Below, one piece after another: positions 1-7,897 of a stretch of DNA of 64,000 bases. This DNA comes from Propionispira raffinosivorans DSM 20765. Its GTDB lineage: Bacteria > Bacillota > Negativicutes > Selenomonadales > Selenomonadaceae. Position 1 is the stretch's first letter; the number at the start of each line of letters is the position of its first letter. Position numbers and translations under genes: made by a program. The notes below the pieces were generated by a model that did no database searches, was not told the origin of the DNA, and saw nothing but the letters and a program-made list of their open reading frames with translations. The stretch spans positions 55,112 through 119,111 of the forward strand of contig NZ_KB905849.1 in NCBI RefSeq assembly GCF_000381065.1. Direction: 5' to 3'.

Positions 1-663
1 CATGCGAAAATATCTTTTATTGATCTTTCTTTATTGAAAAACAAAATGTTTTGCAGCATGCTTTTAGTGGGATTATTTGCATTTCTTGTATCCATTGGCA
101 ATTTGTTCTTGCTGCCCATGCTGCTCAAACAAGTAAATGGCATGACCGCTTTTGCAATTGGGCTATGCTTGCTTCCCGGGTCAATTTTATCTTTTATTTC
201 CGGGAAATATGTAAAAAAGCTATACGATACTTGTGGGGCGATTTATACTCTTGCTGGTGTGTTGGTATTACTGCTGGCAGGATTTTTGTGCACAGCTACG
301 TTTGCAGGAGGGTCTTATCTTTTAATCGTTGCTTTTTCACTTTTTGCTTATATTGGGTTTGCGGCAGTACAGGTCGTTATGGGAAACTATATGTTTGAAC
401 TACTGCCTAAAGCCGAAGTAAATGTGGGGATGGGACTTTATAATTTATGTGCTTTTGTCGGGGGGGCTTTGGGGCCGGCTTTAACGGGAAAGTTTTTGGA
501 TTTAAAATTTGCCCCTGTTTTAAATCCATGGAATCATTCTAGTATTTTTGTGGATGGTTATATGCTGCTCGCGTTCATTGTAATCGTAACGAGTGCTTTT
601 TTGTGGGCAGTAAATCGGCGCTATGATTTTCCGTCGAGGAAAGCGGGCAAAGTATGGCTATGA
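1..663 (+). CDS. MFS transporter, C-terminal part (5' end outside window)
   Basis: The reading frame is open from the first base, so the gene begins upstream; about 220 residues are visible. They contain five or six hydrophobic membrane segments separated by short loops, with a Phe/Asp-Leu-Ser-Leu-Leu-Lys entry that resembles the mid-protein loop of 14-TM DHA2-type drug:proton antiporters. The likely role is proton-driven export of a small molecule across the cytoplasmic membrane; the substrate cannot be read from this fragment. A TTG at 34 could serve as a start but would lie inside a loop with no ribosome binding site, so it is not preferred. No clear intrinsic terminator follows. Family is fairly sure; subfamily is inference. 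Confidence 0.8.
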   Translation, partial: HAKISFIDLSLLKNKMFCSMLLVGLFAFLVSIGNLFLLPMLLKQVNGMTAFAIGLCLLPGSILSFISGKYVKKLYDTCGAIYTLAGVLVLLLAGFLCTATFAGGSYLLIVAFSLFAYIGFAAVQVVMGNYMFELLPKAEVNVGMGLYNLCAFVGGALGPALTGKFLDLKFAPVLNPWNHSSIFVDGYMLLAFIVIVTSAFLWAVNRRYDFPSRKAGKVWL

Positions 664-712
664 AGTTTAGTTGGACTGTCTTCTTTTTGTTTACTCAATT
701 CATTTATTTTAC

Positions 713-768
713 TTGCAAAAAGCTAAAAAAGGAACTATACTAAAAATAGTTAGATAATAATTGTTATC
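713..768 (+). promoter_or_regulatory. Promoter and Fur-like box upstream of the OYE reductase
   Basis: TTGCAA (713-718) and TATACT (736-741) are separated by 17 bp, a good housekeeping promoter. Just downstream, 753-768 reads GATAATAATTGTTATC, a dyad with GATAA/TTATC arms resembling Fur boxes. Its position over the transcription start would give repression. The promoter is seen directly; Fur is inference from the motif. Confidence 0.55.
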
Positions 769-880
769 AGTTGATTTCGGTTTTAATAAATGAAGTTTAA
801 TACAATCTGGTATAAAGCTCATTCTGCATTGATTTTTACGTGATGCAGGACATTAATTTCAATAAAAAGGATGGTTATTT

Positions 881-2017
881 ATGATAAATCAAGAATTAGC
901 AGTTGAAAAAAAAGATTTAAATATTTTATACGAACCCATTAAAATTGGTTCTCTTCACTTGAAAAATCGTATTGTTATGGCACCGATGACACGGGGTTTT
1001 TCGCCGCATGGTGTTCCTGGAGCAAATGTTGTGGACTATTATAGACGCCGGGCGGAAAATGAAGTGGGTCTGATTATTACGGAAGGTACGCTGATCAATC
1101 ACCCCGCAGCGGCAGAAGGTCGGCATCGGCCAGTTATTCATGGGGAAAAACCTCTTGCTGGCTGGGCTAAGGTTGTAGCGGCTGTCCATAAGGCTGGTGG
1201 GAAAATCGTTCCGCAGATTTGGCATGTTGGTATGGCTCGACAGATCGGTGGCGACAATCCGCATCCGGAAGTGCTTCCAGTTGGTCCATCGGGGATCGAT
1301 GTAGCGACCGGTAAAAAAGTTACGCAGCCACTTGGGATTGAAGAAATTGAGCAAATTATTCAATCTTATGGTGATGCTGCTGGACAGGCGCAAAAATTGG
1401 GATTTGATGGTGTTGAAATTCATGGGGCGCATGGCTATTTAATTGATCAATTCTTCTGGAGTAAAACAAATTCACGCCAGGATCGTTATGGCGGTGATGC
1501 GATTAAGCGGACACAGTTTGCAGTTGAAGTGATTGAAGCTTGTCGGCGTGCTGTCGGTCCTGACTTTCCGATTGTTTTTCGTTTTTCACAGTGGAAACTT
1601 GGCGATTATAAAGCAAAATTAGCAGATACACCAGAACGATTGGCTGCATTTTTAGATCCGCTGGTTAAGGCTGGTGTGGATATTTTTCATTGTTCGACAC
1701 GTCGTTATTGGGAACCTGAGTTTGAAGGTTCGAATTTGAATTTGGCTGGCTGGACAAAAAAATTAACAGGAAAGCCAACGATTACGGTTGGTTCCGTTGG
1801 TCTTGATACGAATTTTATTGATTTTTTCACGAAAGGGCAAGGTGCTGCTGTATCTAGTGTAGCTCCTTTATTGGATCGGTTAGAAAAGAAAGAGTTTGAT
1901 CTAGTAGCTGTCGGTAGAGCCTTGCTCGCTGATCCTGCCTGGGCAAAAAAAGTCCATGCTAATGAAGTTGACCAATTAGTTGCGTTTACACCGGATATCG
2001 AATCAGAACTTTTTTAA
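881..2017 (+). CDS. Old Yellow Enzyme family NADH:flavin oxidoreductase
   Basis: A 378-residue FMN-dependent TIM-barrel oxidoreductase that reduces activated C=C bonds (enones, nitro-esters or similar electrophiles) with NAD(P)H in the cytoplasm. The N-terminal IGSLHLKNRIVMAPMTR strand is the FMN-binding start of the barrel. HGAHGYLIDQFFW near residue 180 carries the paired His/His that binds the substrate carbonyl (the His/Asn pair of yeast OYE is His/His here, as in YqjM and xenobiotic reductase A), followed by the family's NSRQDRYGG. There is no C-terminal Fe-S/FAD extension, so this is the short single-domain form and not a 2,4-dienoyl-CoA reductase. The ATG at 881 follows AAAAGG. It is monocistronic, with its own promoter and terminator. 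The physiological substrate is unknown. Confidence 0.9.
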   Translation: MINQELAVEKKDLNILYEPIKIGSLHLKNRIVMAPMTRGFSPHGVPGANVVDYYRRRAENEVGLIITEGTLINHPAAAEGRHRPVIHGEKPLAGWAKVVAAVHKAGGKIVPQIWHVGMARQIGGDNPHPEVLPVGPSGIDVATGKKVTQPLGIEEIEQIIQSYGDAAGQAQKLGFDGVEIHGAHGYLIDQFFWSKTNSRQDRYGGDAIKRTQFAVEVIEACRRAVGPDFPIVFRFSQWKLGDYKAKLADTPERLAAFLDPLVKAGVDIFHCSTRRYWEPEFEGSNLNLAGWTKKLTGKPTITVGSVGLDTNFIDFFTKGQGAAVSSVAPLLDRLEKKEFDLVAVGRALLADPAWAKKVHANEVDQLVAFTPDIESELF

Positions 2018-2038
2018 ACAAATAAGCTATATAGTATA

Positions 2039-2076
2039 ATGCATCTCTTTTATATGTAAAGGAGGTGCATTTTTTT
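2039..2076 (+). terminator. Intrinsic terminator after OYE gene
   Basis: ATGCATCTCTTT pairs with AAAGGAGGTGCAT (with G-U wobbles) and is followed by a run of T. Confidence 0.8.
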
Positions 2077-2138
2077 AGTTTTTATCCTAAGTATGGGCTG
2101 CTATGCAGGGAAAAGGAGGATGAATGTTAAATAAACCA

Positions 2139-2154
2139 ATATATATATATATAT
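2139..2154. repeat. (AT)8 dinucleotide tract in fetA 5' region
   Basis: Eight perfect AT units lie between a strong Shine-Dalgarno (AAGGAGGA, 2113-2120) with an ATG at 2124, and the conserved start of the ABC ATPase at 2184. If translation starts at 2124, repeat-number changes would shift the frame. Confidence 0.8.
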
Positions 2155-2183
2155 GTTGTATTAAAGAAGTTGAGGTGTGCCAG

Positions 2184-2873
2184 ATGCTGTTGTTGGATGT
2201 GGTGGATTTAAAGCTTGAATTTAAGGGGATACCTGTTTTGACGGGACTTTCATTTCAAGTATATCAGAAAGATTGTATAGGTTTGTTAGGCAGTTCTGGT
2301 TCAGGAAAAACATCGTTGTTTCGTATTTTGAATTTATTGCAAAGTCCCAGCCAGGGCAAAGTTATGTATTTAGATAGGGATACTTTATCGTATTCGCCAA
2401 CAGCGCTTAGAAAGCGGATTGGCTATGTTATGCAAAAACCACATTTGTTTGAAGATACCGTAGCTGATAATTTGTTATATCCATACTTTTTGCTCAAAAC
2501 GGAGCCGAATTATTTAGTGATACATCAGTACTTGGAAAAAGTGAATTTAAGTGAAAGTATTTTACAAAAAAAACCAACAGAACTTTCGGGAGGGGAGCAG
2601 CAGCGTATTGCGTTGATTCGTTCTTTGCTGATTCAGCCGCATATCCTGCTTTTAGATGAATTTACAGCGGCCCTTGATGAAGAAAATACCATTGCTGTGG
2701 AAAAAATGATTTTAGCAGAACAAGAAGAAAAGAATGTGACAGTCTTATTTATTTCACATCAAGCGGCGCAAGCGCAACGTTTAGCGAAGAAAATTTTACA
2801 TTTAGAAAAAGGTAAAATTGCTTTTTATGGAACAAAAGAAGCCTATTTTACCAGTAAGGACGTGGATGTATGA
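2184..2873 (+). CDS. fetA: ABC transporter ATP-binding protein, FetA/YbbL type
   Basis: A 229-residue ABC ATPase with Walker A GSSGSGKTS, signature LSGGEQQR and Walker B LLLDEFTAALD, in the order and size of the FetA half of the FetAB iron-export transporter. I chose the ATG at 2184 because the family begins at MLLLDVVDLKL and GAGGTG lies 6 bp upstream. An in-frame ATG at 2124 with a stronger Shine-Dalgarno would add 20 residues encoded largely by the (AT)8 tract (MLNKPIYIYICC...). The stop overlaps the permease start by 4 bp (ATGA), indicating a translationally coupled pair. The function in metal or oxidative-stress homeostasis is inferred from E. coli FetAB. Confidence 0.8.
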   Translation: MLLLDVVDLKLEFKGIPVLTGLSFQVYQKDCIGLLGSSGSGKTSLFRILNLLQSPSQGKVMYLDRDTLSYSPTALRKRIGYVMQKPHLFEDTVADNLLYPYFLLKTEPNYLVIHQYLEKVNLSESILQKKPTELSGGEQQRIALIRSLLIQPHILLLDEFTAALDEENTIAVEKMILAEQEEKNVTVLFISHQAAQAQRLAKKILHLEKGKIAFYGTKEAYFTSKDVDV

Positions 2874-3619
2874 CAAATCTTTCTTTGGCTATGACGTTTG
2901 CCTTGGTTTTGTTGGCGCTGTATTTGTCTTATAAAGATAAAATAGGTCTGGAAAAAGATATTATGATTGGCAGCGTAAGGGCGGTTTTGCAGTTAACGGT
3001 CATTGGTTTTATTTTAACGTATGTTTTTGATTTGAATAATATTTTTGTTACTACTTTGATTTTAGGGTTGATGGTCTATAATGCATCTGTTGTCTCAGCG
3101 AAACGAGGCCAGGGGATCTATCATATACAACGAATTGCTTTTTTTGCGCTGCTGTTTGGTTTAGTTATTACGCTTGGGGCTTTATTGGTTTTTGGCGCTG
3201 TGGAGTATCAACCAAGTCAAGTGATTCCCATCAGCGGGATGGTTGTTGGTAACTCCATGATTGCTGCCAGCTTGGTTTTTAATAACCTGCGAGAAAATTT
3301 TTTGCGACGTCGTGAGGAAATTGAAATTAAACTTTGTTTGGGGGCCACGTCGAGGGAAGCAGCGACGAGCATTATTCGCCAAACAATTCGGTCGGCGATG
3401 CTGCCTAGTATTGATTCAATGAAAACCTTGGGAATTGTCCAACTTCCGGGAATGATGACTGGCCTGATTTTGGCTGGTCTGCCACCAACCGATGCCATTA
3501 AATATCAAATTATGGTTGCGTTTATGCTGGTGGGAGCTGTTTCGGTATCCGTTTTTATTGCAGCTTATTGGGGCTCGAAAAGCTTTTTTACGGAGCTTGA
3601 ACAATTGCGGCAGCCTTGA
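2870..3619 (+). CDS. fetB: ABC transporter permease, FetB/YbbM type
   Basis: A 249-residue membrane protein with about six to seven hydrophobic segments, matching the UPF0014/FetB permease family in length and in its central LCLGATSREAA cytoplasmic loop, which is expected to contact the ATPase. The following PSIDSMKTLGIVQLPGMM segment is the most conserved stretch of the family. It overlaps fetA by ATGA and almost certainly forms a transporter with it. FetAB in E. coli exports iron and aids peroxide resistance; the same substrate here is inference. No strong terminator separates it from the chemoreceptor downstream. Confidence 0.85.
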   Translation: MTNLSLAMTFALVLLALYLSYKDKIGLEKDIMIGSVRAVLQLTVIGFILTYVFDLNNIFVTTLILGLMVYNASVVSAKRGQGIYHIQRIAFFALLFGLVITLGALLVFGAVEYQPSQVIPISGMVVGNSMIAASLVFNNLRENFLRRREEIEIKLCLGATSREAATSIIRQTIRSAMLPSIDSMKTLGIVQLPGMMTGLILAGLPPTDAIKYQIMVAFMLVGAVSVSVFIAAYWGSKSFFTELEQLRQP

Positions 3620-3675
3620 TTACAAGATAGTTTGATATACGATGTTTTAACAATTTTTTTTAGGAGTGATGGTAG

Positions 3676-5697
3676 ATGAATAGTTTATTGAAAACAGGAC
3701 TAAAACGGTCTTTTTTTACGATTTCAAGTATTAAGACAAAATTGGTTTTATTTACCGTGAGCTTAACTTTTGCAGCGGTTCTTGCAACGGTAATTCCGGC
3801 ACTTTATCTGTTGAATCAGCATAATAAAGATTTGATGGATGATCAAGTGAAGCAGAGTATGCAGGGGTTGGTTACTAAAATTGATGAATATCAAAACAAT
3901 GCTTTGAATTTTGGCGCACTTATTGCGATGCAGCCAGCTGTTGTGACTGCAATTAAAAATAAAGATGCAGATGCAGTACTGCAGACGGTAGGACCTATGC
4001 TGCAAAGGTCTAAACTAGATTTTGCTACAATCACGGATGAAACAGGAACGGTTATTGTGAGGACACATGAAGCAACGCGCGGTGATAATGTAGCTAAGCA
4101 GGCCAATGTTCAAAAGGCGCTAAAGGGAAGTGCTTTTGCTGCGGTTGAATCGGGCAGCGTGGTGAAATTTTCGGCTCGGGCGGGTACACCAGTCAAGGAT
4201 GAAACAGGAAAAGTAATTGGCGTTATTTCAGTAGGTTATTATATTAGCAATGATACGTTGGTTGATCAAGTGAAGACGATGTTCGGGACAGATGTGACTT
4301 TGTTTTTAGGTGATACGCGTGTTGCTACGACGATTATGAAAGATGGGCAGCGTGTTTTGAATACAAAACTCAATGAGACAATTGCGGCAAAAGTAATTGG
4401 GGCAGGGCAGGAATATACAGGGCAAGCCGAAATCCTTGGCAATTCGTATACGACAAGTTATAAGCCGATTTTGGGCTTAGATAAAAAAGTAATAGGCGTT
4501 CTTTTTGTGGGGAAAAGTCTGGACGAAATTGCCAATACACAACACAAAGTAGGATTGACAGTGGGCGGGATTTCCGTGCTTGTTTTAATAATTATTTTGC
4601 TTTTTTCAACGCAGCTGGCCAAACGGATTACCATCCCAATTCGTGAATTGGTTATGGCTATGGAATATGTCGCGAAGGGCGATTTGAGCAAGGCCGTAGC
4701 AACGACGGCAACGGATGAAATCGGTTCTTTAGCAATTGGTTATAATAAAATGTTGGAGCATTTGAAAGTCTTGATTGATAATGTAAACAGTTCAGCACAG
4801 CACTTATCGGAGGCAGCAAGGTCGCTCACGGTTAGTGGGGAACAATCTTCACAAGCCGTTAGTGAAGTCGCGGACTCAATTCTGGAATTGACAAGCGGAG
4901 CTGAAAAACAGCGGGCGGCGATAGAAGATACCTCAAATGGAATTGGGCAGCTGGCACAAAAAATTGAACAGGTGGCACATAATGCTGGCAATGCCGCAAA
5001 GCTGACGAATCAGGCAATTTCCCTTTCGCAAGCGGGCAGTAGTGCAGTGACAAGTGCGGTTACACAAATGAATACAATAGAAACGGCTGTAATTCAGGCC
5101 TCTAATGTAGTCACAAAGTTAGGTGAACGATCTAAGGAGATCAGCGGAATCGTAGATGCGATTGCAGGAATTGCGGGGCAAACTAACTTGCTGGCTTTGA
5201 ATGCGGCGATTGAAGCTGCTCGAGCTGGTGAACAGGGGCGCGGTTTTGCTGTGGTCGCGGAAGAGGTACGTAAACTTGCTGAACAATCGCAGGAATCGGC
5301 TCAAAATGTAGCGGATCTAATCAACGAAATTCAGCAGGATACCAATTTAGCAGTATTATCAATGTCGGAGGGGACGCGCGAGGTGAAGATGGGAACCGAT
5401 GCGGTGGCTTCTGCAGGTAGTGCCTTTATGGATATAGCTGCTTCAGTTAAGGCCGTGGCAAGTGAAGTAACGCAAATTTCCTCCGCTAGTCAGCAGATGA
5501 CAAATAATAGTGAAAAGATGGTCCAGTCGGTTGAACGGATTAATCAAGTGAGTGCCGAAGCGGTCAAACAAACAAAAAATGTTTCCGGATCGGTTGAAAA
5601 ACAATCAGAAGCTATGGCAGAAATTGCTGCATCCAGTCAGGAATTAACAAATATGGCTGATAGGTTAACGAAGCATGTCGATCAATTTATCCGATAG
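3676..5697 (+). CDS. Methyl-accepting chemotaxis protein with extracytoplasmic Cache sensor
   Basis: A 673-residue transmembrane chemoreceptor. TM1 is around residues 16-40, followed by about 245 extracytoplasmic residues with a single-Cache-like fold (Gly-rich [15 protein letters not shown] strand, repeated near [14 protein letters not shown]), TM2 around 291-313, a HAMP domain, and a long signalling coiled coil. The hairpin tip [20 protein letters not shown] is canonical and binds CheA/CheW. It senses a small ligand outside the cell and controls CheA in the polar array; the ligand is unknown. The ATG at 3676 follows AGGAGTG. There is no pentapeptide tether for CheR at the C terminus. The gene sits alone before a strong terminator. 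Confidence 0.93.
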   Translation: MNSLLKTGLKRSFFTISSIKTKLVLFTVSLTFAAVLATVIPALYLLNQHNKDLMDDQVKQSMQGLVTKIDEYQNNALNFGALIAMQPAVVTAIKNKDADAVLQTVGPMLQRSKLDFATITDETGTVIVRTHEATRGDNVAKQANVQKALKGSAFAAVESGSVVKFSARAGTPVKDETGKVIGVISVGYYISNDTLVDQVKTMFGTDVTLFLGDTRVATTIMKDGQRVLNTKLNETIAAKVIGAGQEYTGQAEILGNSYTTSYKPILGLDKKVIGVLFVGKSLDEIANTQHKVGLTVGGISVLVLIIILLFSTQLAKRITIPIRELVMAMEYVAKGDLSKAVATTATDEIGSLAIGYNKMLEHLKVLIDNVNSSAQHLSEAARSLTVSGEQSSQAVSEVADSILELTSGAEKQRAAIEDTSNGIGQLAQKIEQVAHNAGNAAKLTNQAISLSQAGSSAVTSAVTQMNTIETAVIQASNVVTKLGERSKEISGIVDAIAGIAGQTNLLALNAAIEAARAGEQGRGFAVVAEEVRKLAEQSQESAQNVADLINEIQQDTNLAVLSMSEGTREVKMGTDAVASAGSAFMDIAASVKAVASEVTQISSASQQMTNNSEKMVQSVERINQVSAEAVKQTKNVSGSVEKQSEAMAEIAASSQELTNMADRLTKHVDQFIR

Positions 5698-5750
5698 GCA
5701 GCTTGTAAAATTCGGAATATATATGATTCAAGTATCATTAATGTAGAGAA

Positions 5751-5799
5751 AACGAAGTGATAGCCAATGAACTTTTATGTTGGCATCGCTTCGTTTTTG
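5751..5799 (+). terminator. Intrinsic terminator after chemoreceptor gene
   Basis: AACGAAGTGAT..GCCAA pairs with TTGGC..ATCGCTTCGTT, followed by TTTTTGTTT. Confidence 0.85.
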
Positions 5800-5839
5800 T
5801 TTAGAGATTTTTCGTAAAAAACGCATGAGGCATAATGAA

Positions 5840-5874
5840 TAATTATTGACAATCATTACCTTGTGATATAATAT
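5840..5874 (+). promoter_or_regulatory. Promoter with overlapping Fur-like box upstream of SLC13 transporter
   Basis: TTGACA (5846-5851) is followed by TATAAT-like sequence (TATAAT at 5867, or TAATAT at 5869 with 17-bp spacing). The segment TGACAATCATTACC (5847-5860) matches 12 of 14 defined positions of the Fur core TGATAAT-N-ATTATC(A), and the AATAATTATTGAC just upstream gives a second overlapping half. Metal control by Fur is inferred. Confidence 0.5.
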
Positions 5875-5981
5875 ATAGGTATACAAAGTATATAATATAT
5901 AGCATATTAAGAAACTATATTGTTCAAAGATGAACGCAAAACCTGATGCTGCAAGTTTTTACATAAAAACTGTAAGGCGGT

Positions 5982-6008
5982 CTCCAGATTTTTTCTGGAG
6001 CTTTTTTT
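5982..6008 (+). terminator. Leader terminator/attenuator before SLC13 transporter
   Basis: CTCCAGA pairs with TCTGGAG around a T5 loop and is followed by C and seven T. It lies about 110 nt downstream of the promoter and 50 nt before the start codon, so it would stop transcription before the gene unless overridden. No known aptamer was recognised in the preceding 100 nt. Confidence 0.6.
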
Positions 6009-6058
6009 ATTTGCTTTTACAAATATTATTGTATATTTATACAAATGGAGGGATTTAT

Positions 6059-7522
6059 ATGTCAGTATACAAACGGCATGGACTTATTTTTGGATTATTA
6101 ATTTTAGCGGGAATTCTGTTGATACCGACACCCGATGGTCTATCCACTGCCGGTCATAGAATGCTTGGTATCCTGATTTTTTCAGTGGTGATTTGGATGA
6201 CTGAAGCGGTATCATATCCAGTTAGTGCTGCGGTTATTATGAGTTTAATGGCTTTTTTATTAGGGACGGCACCAAATGTGAATGAACCAGATAAAATATT
6301 AGGAACCAGTAAAGGTCTTGAACTGGCTTTGGCTGGATTCAGCAATTCCTCTCTAGCATTGGTCGGGGCAGCTTTATTTATTGCTGCGGCGATGATGAAG
6401 ACGGGACTGGATAAAAGAATTGCACTGTTTGTTTTATCGAAAATTGGTGCGAAAACCAATCGAGTATTGGCGGGGGTCATTATCGTTGGTTTTATTTTGA
6501 GCTTTTTTGTGCCAAGTACTACGGCTCGTGTATCTTGTATGGTACCAATTGTCATGGGGATTATTGCCGCATTTGGTGTCGATAAAAAAAGTCGGTTTGC
6601 CGGAGTCATGATGATAGCCATTGCGCAGGCTGATAGTATTTGGAATGTTGGAATCAAAACAGCAGCTGCGCAAAATATGATTGCTTTGGGCTTTATTGAA
6701 AAACAATTGGGTCAATATATAAGCTGGCTGGATTGGTTTGTTGCGGCGGCACCGTTTTCACTAATTATGTCAATTGCTCTTTATTATGTTTTATTGAAAC
6801 TTATGCCGCCAGAAATGGATGAAATAGCTGGTGGTAAGGAAACCGTAGAGAAAGCTTTAAGAGAACTTGGACCCATGAAAAGCAGCGAAAAAAAGTTGAT
6901 GGTTATATCGATTATCTTACTGGGATTTTGGTCTACGGAAAAAATTCTGCATAATTTCGATACATCTTCGACAACGCTGGTAGCGATTACATTGATGATG
7001 CTGCCGGGATTTGGTATTATGAACTGGAAAGAAGCTCAGGCTCGTATTGGCTGGGGAACTTTGGTTTTGTTTGGTGTAGGAATCAGTTTGGGCTCGGCGA
7101 TTTTGTCGACGAAGGCTGCCAGCTGGATTGCTAACGGTATCGTTTCGGTTTTTGGTTTATATGATATGTCCGCTTTTTATATTTTAGCAATTTTAGCGGC
7201 CTTTTTGATTATTATTCATCTAGGATTTGCCAGTGCGACTGCTTTGTCAGCAGCGATGATTCCGATTATTATTTCTATTCTGCAAGGTGCATCAAGCCAT
7301 TCACCAATGAATGTTATTGGAATGACGATGATTCTACAATATGTTATTTGCTTTGGTTTTATACTGCCAGTCAATGCTCCACAAAATATGGTGGCGTTTG
7401 GGACTGAAACGTTTGAGGCAAAGGATTTTATAAAAACAGGGATTCCACTAACGATTATTGCATATCTGCTTATTTTAGTGTTAGGGGCAACGTATTGGAA
7501 ATGGATAGGGTTAGTTTTATAA
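6059..7522 (+). CDS. SLC13/DASS-family anion:sodium symporter
   Basis: A 487-residue polytopic membrane protein (about 11-12 hydrophobic segments) of the divalent anion:Na+ symporter family, which imports di- and tricarboxylates (citrate, succinate, malate) or sulfate. WMTEAVSYPVSA near the N terminus and the SNSSLALVGAALFIAAAM helical hairpin are typical, as is the C-terminal LPVNAPQNMVAFGTETF (an SNT-like motif in which Asn-Ala-Pro replaces Ser-Asn-Thr). The ATG at 6059 is chosen because GGAGGG sits 6 bp upstream; an upstream in-frame ATG would put the attenuator inside the coding region. A Fur-like box and leader terminator suggest iron-linked control. The substrate is not determinable, though citrate or C4-dicarboxylate is most likely. 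Confidence 0.85.
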   Translation: MSVYKRHGLIFGLLILAGILLIPTPDGLSTAGHRMLGILIFSVVIWMTEAVSYPVSAAVIMSLMAFLLGTAPNVNEPDKILGTSKGLELALAGFSNSSLALVGAALFIAAAMMKTGLDKRIALFVLSKIGAKTNRVLAGVIIVGFILSFFVPSTTARVSCMVPIVMGIIAAFGVDKKSRFAGVMMIAIAQADSIWNVGIKTAAAQNMIALGFIEKQLGQYISWLDWFVAAAPFSLIMSIALYYVLLKLMPPEMDEIAGGKETVEKALRELGPMKSSEKKLMVISIILLGFWSTEKILHNFDTSSTTLVAITLMMLPGFGIMNWKEAQARIGWGTLVLFGVGISLGSAILSTKAASWIANGIVSVFGLYDMSAFYILAILAAFLIIIHLGFASATALSAAMIPIIISILQGASSHSPMNVIGMTMILQYVICFGFILPVNAPQNMVAFGTETFEAKDFIKTGIPLTIIAYLLILVLGATYWKWIGLVL

Positions 7523-7568
7523 TTTAGATTTATAGAATGAAATAGTGGATCAAAATTCTCATTTTAGC

Positions 7569-7614
7569 AAGGTTTTGTCGGGTATTTTTAGGGTACCTGA
7601 CAAAACCTTTTTTT
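7569..7614 (+). terminator. Intrinsic terminator after SLC13 gene
   Basis: AAGGTTTTGTC.GGTA pairs with TACC.GACAAAACCTT, followed by seven T. Confidence 0.9.
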
Positions 7615-7672
7615 GCTTAAAATTGCAATGTTGACGGAATTGCAAATATTTATAGAATTTATTTTTTTTATC

Positions 7673-7852
7673 TTGACATACATATTACTAATGATTAATA
7701 TAGTAACTGTAAGTACTTACATAACAGGATATCTATTTTACCTAAAAGTTTATGGATACACGTAAAATGTAGTGTTTTAATAGTACATTTAACATTTTTG
7801 TCTTTTGTGAATAAACGAAATGTGATGTATTCTATAAAGCACTTACATTTCG
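7673..7852 (+). promoter_or_regulatory. uxaB promoter and operator-like repeats
   Basis: TTGACA (7673-7678) and TAATAT (7696-7701) are 17 bp apart. Just downstream is the perfect 12-bp palindrome GTAAGTACTTAC (7709-7720). The remaining leader holds an inverted pair CGAAATGT (7815-7822) / ACATTTCG (7845-7852) and further AAATGTA/TACATTT half-sites near 7766 and 7786. These look like binding sites for a hexuronate regulator not encoded in this window. Confidence 0.5.
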
Positions 7853-7897
7853 GAACGATTTTAATAATGAGAATATTCCAAAGAAGGATGAAGTGAT

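Noticed and set aside
5930..6058. N-terminal extension of the SLC13 transporter
   Set aside because: It would read through the leader terminator, and the family begins at the 6059 start, which has GGAGGG.
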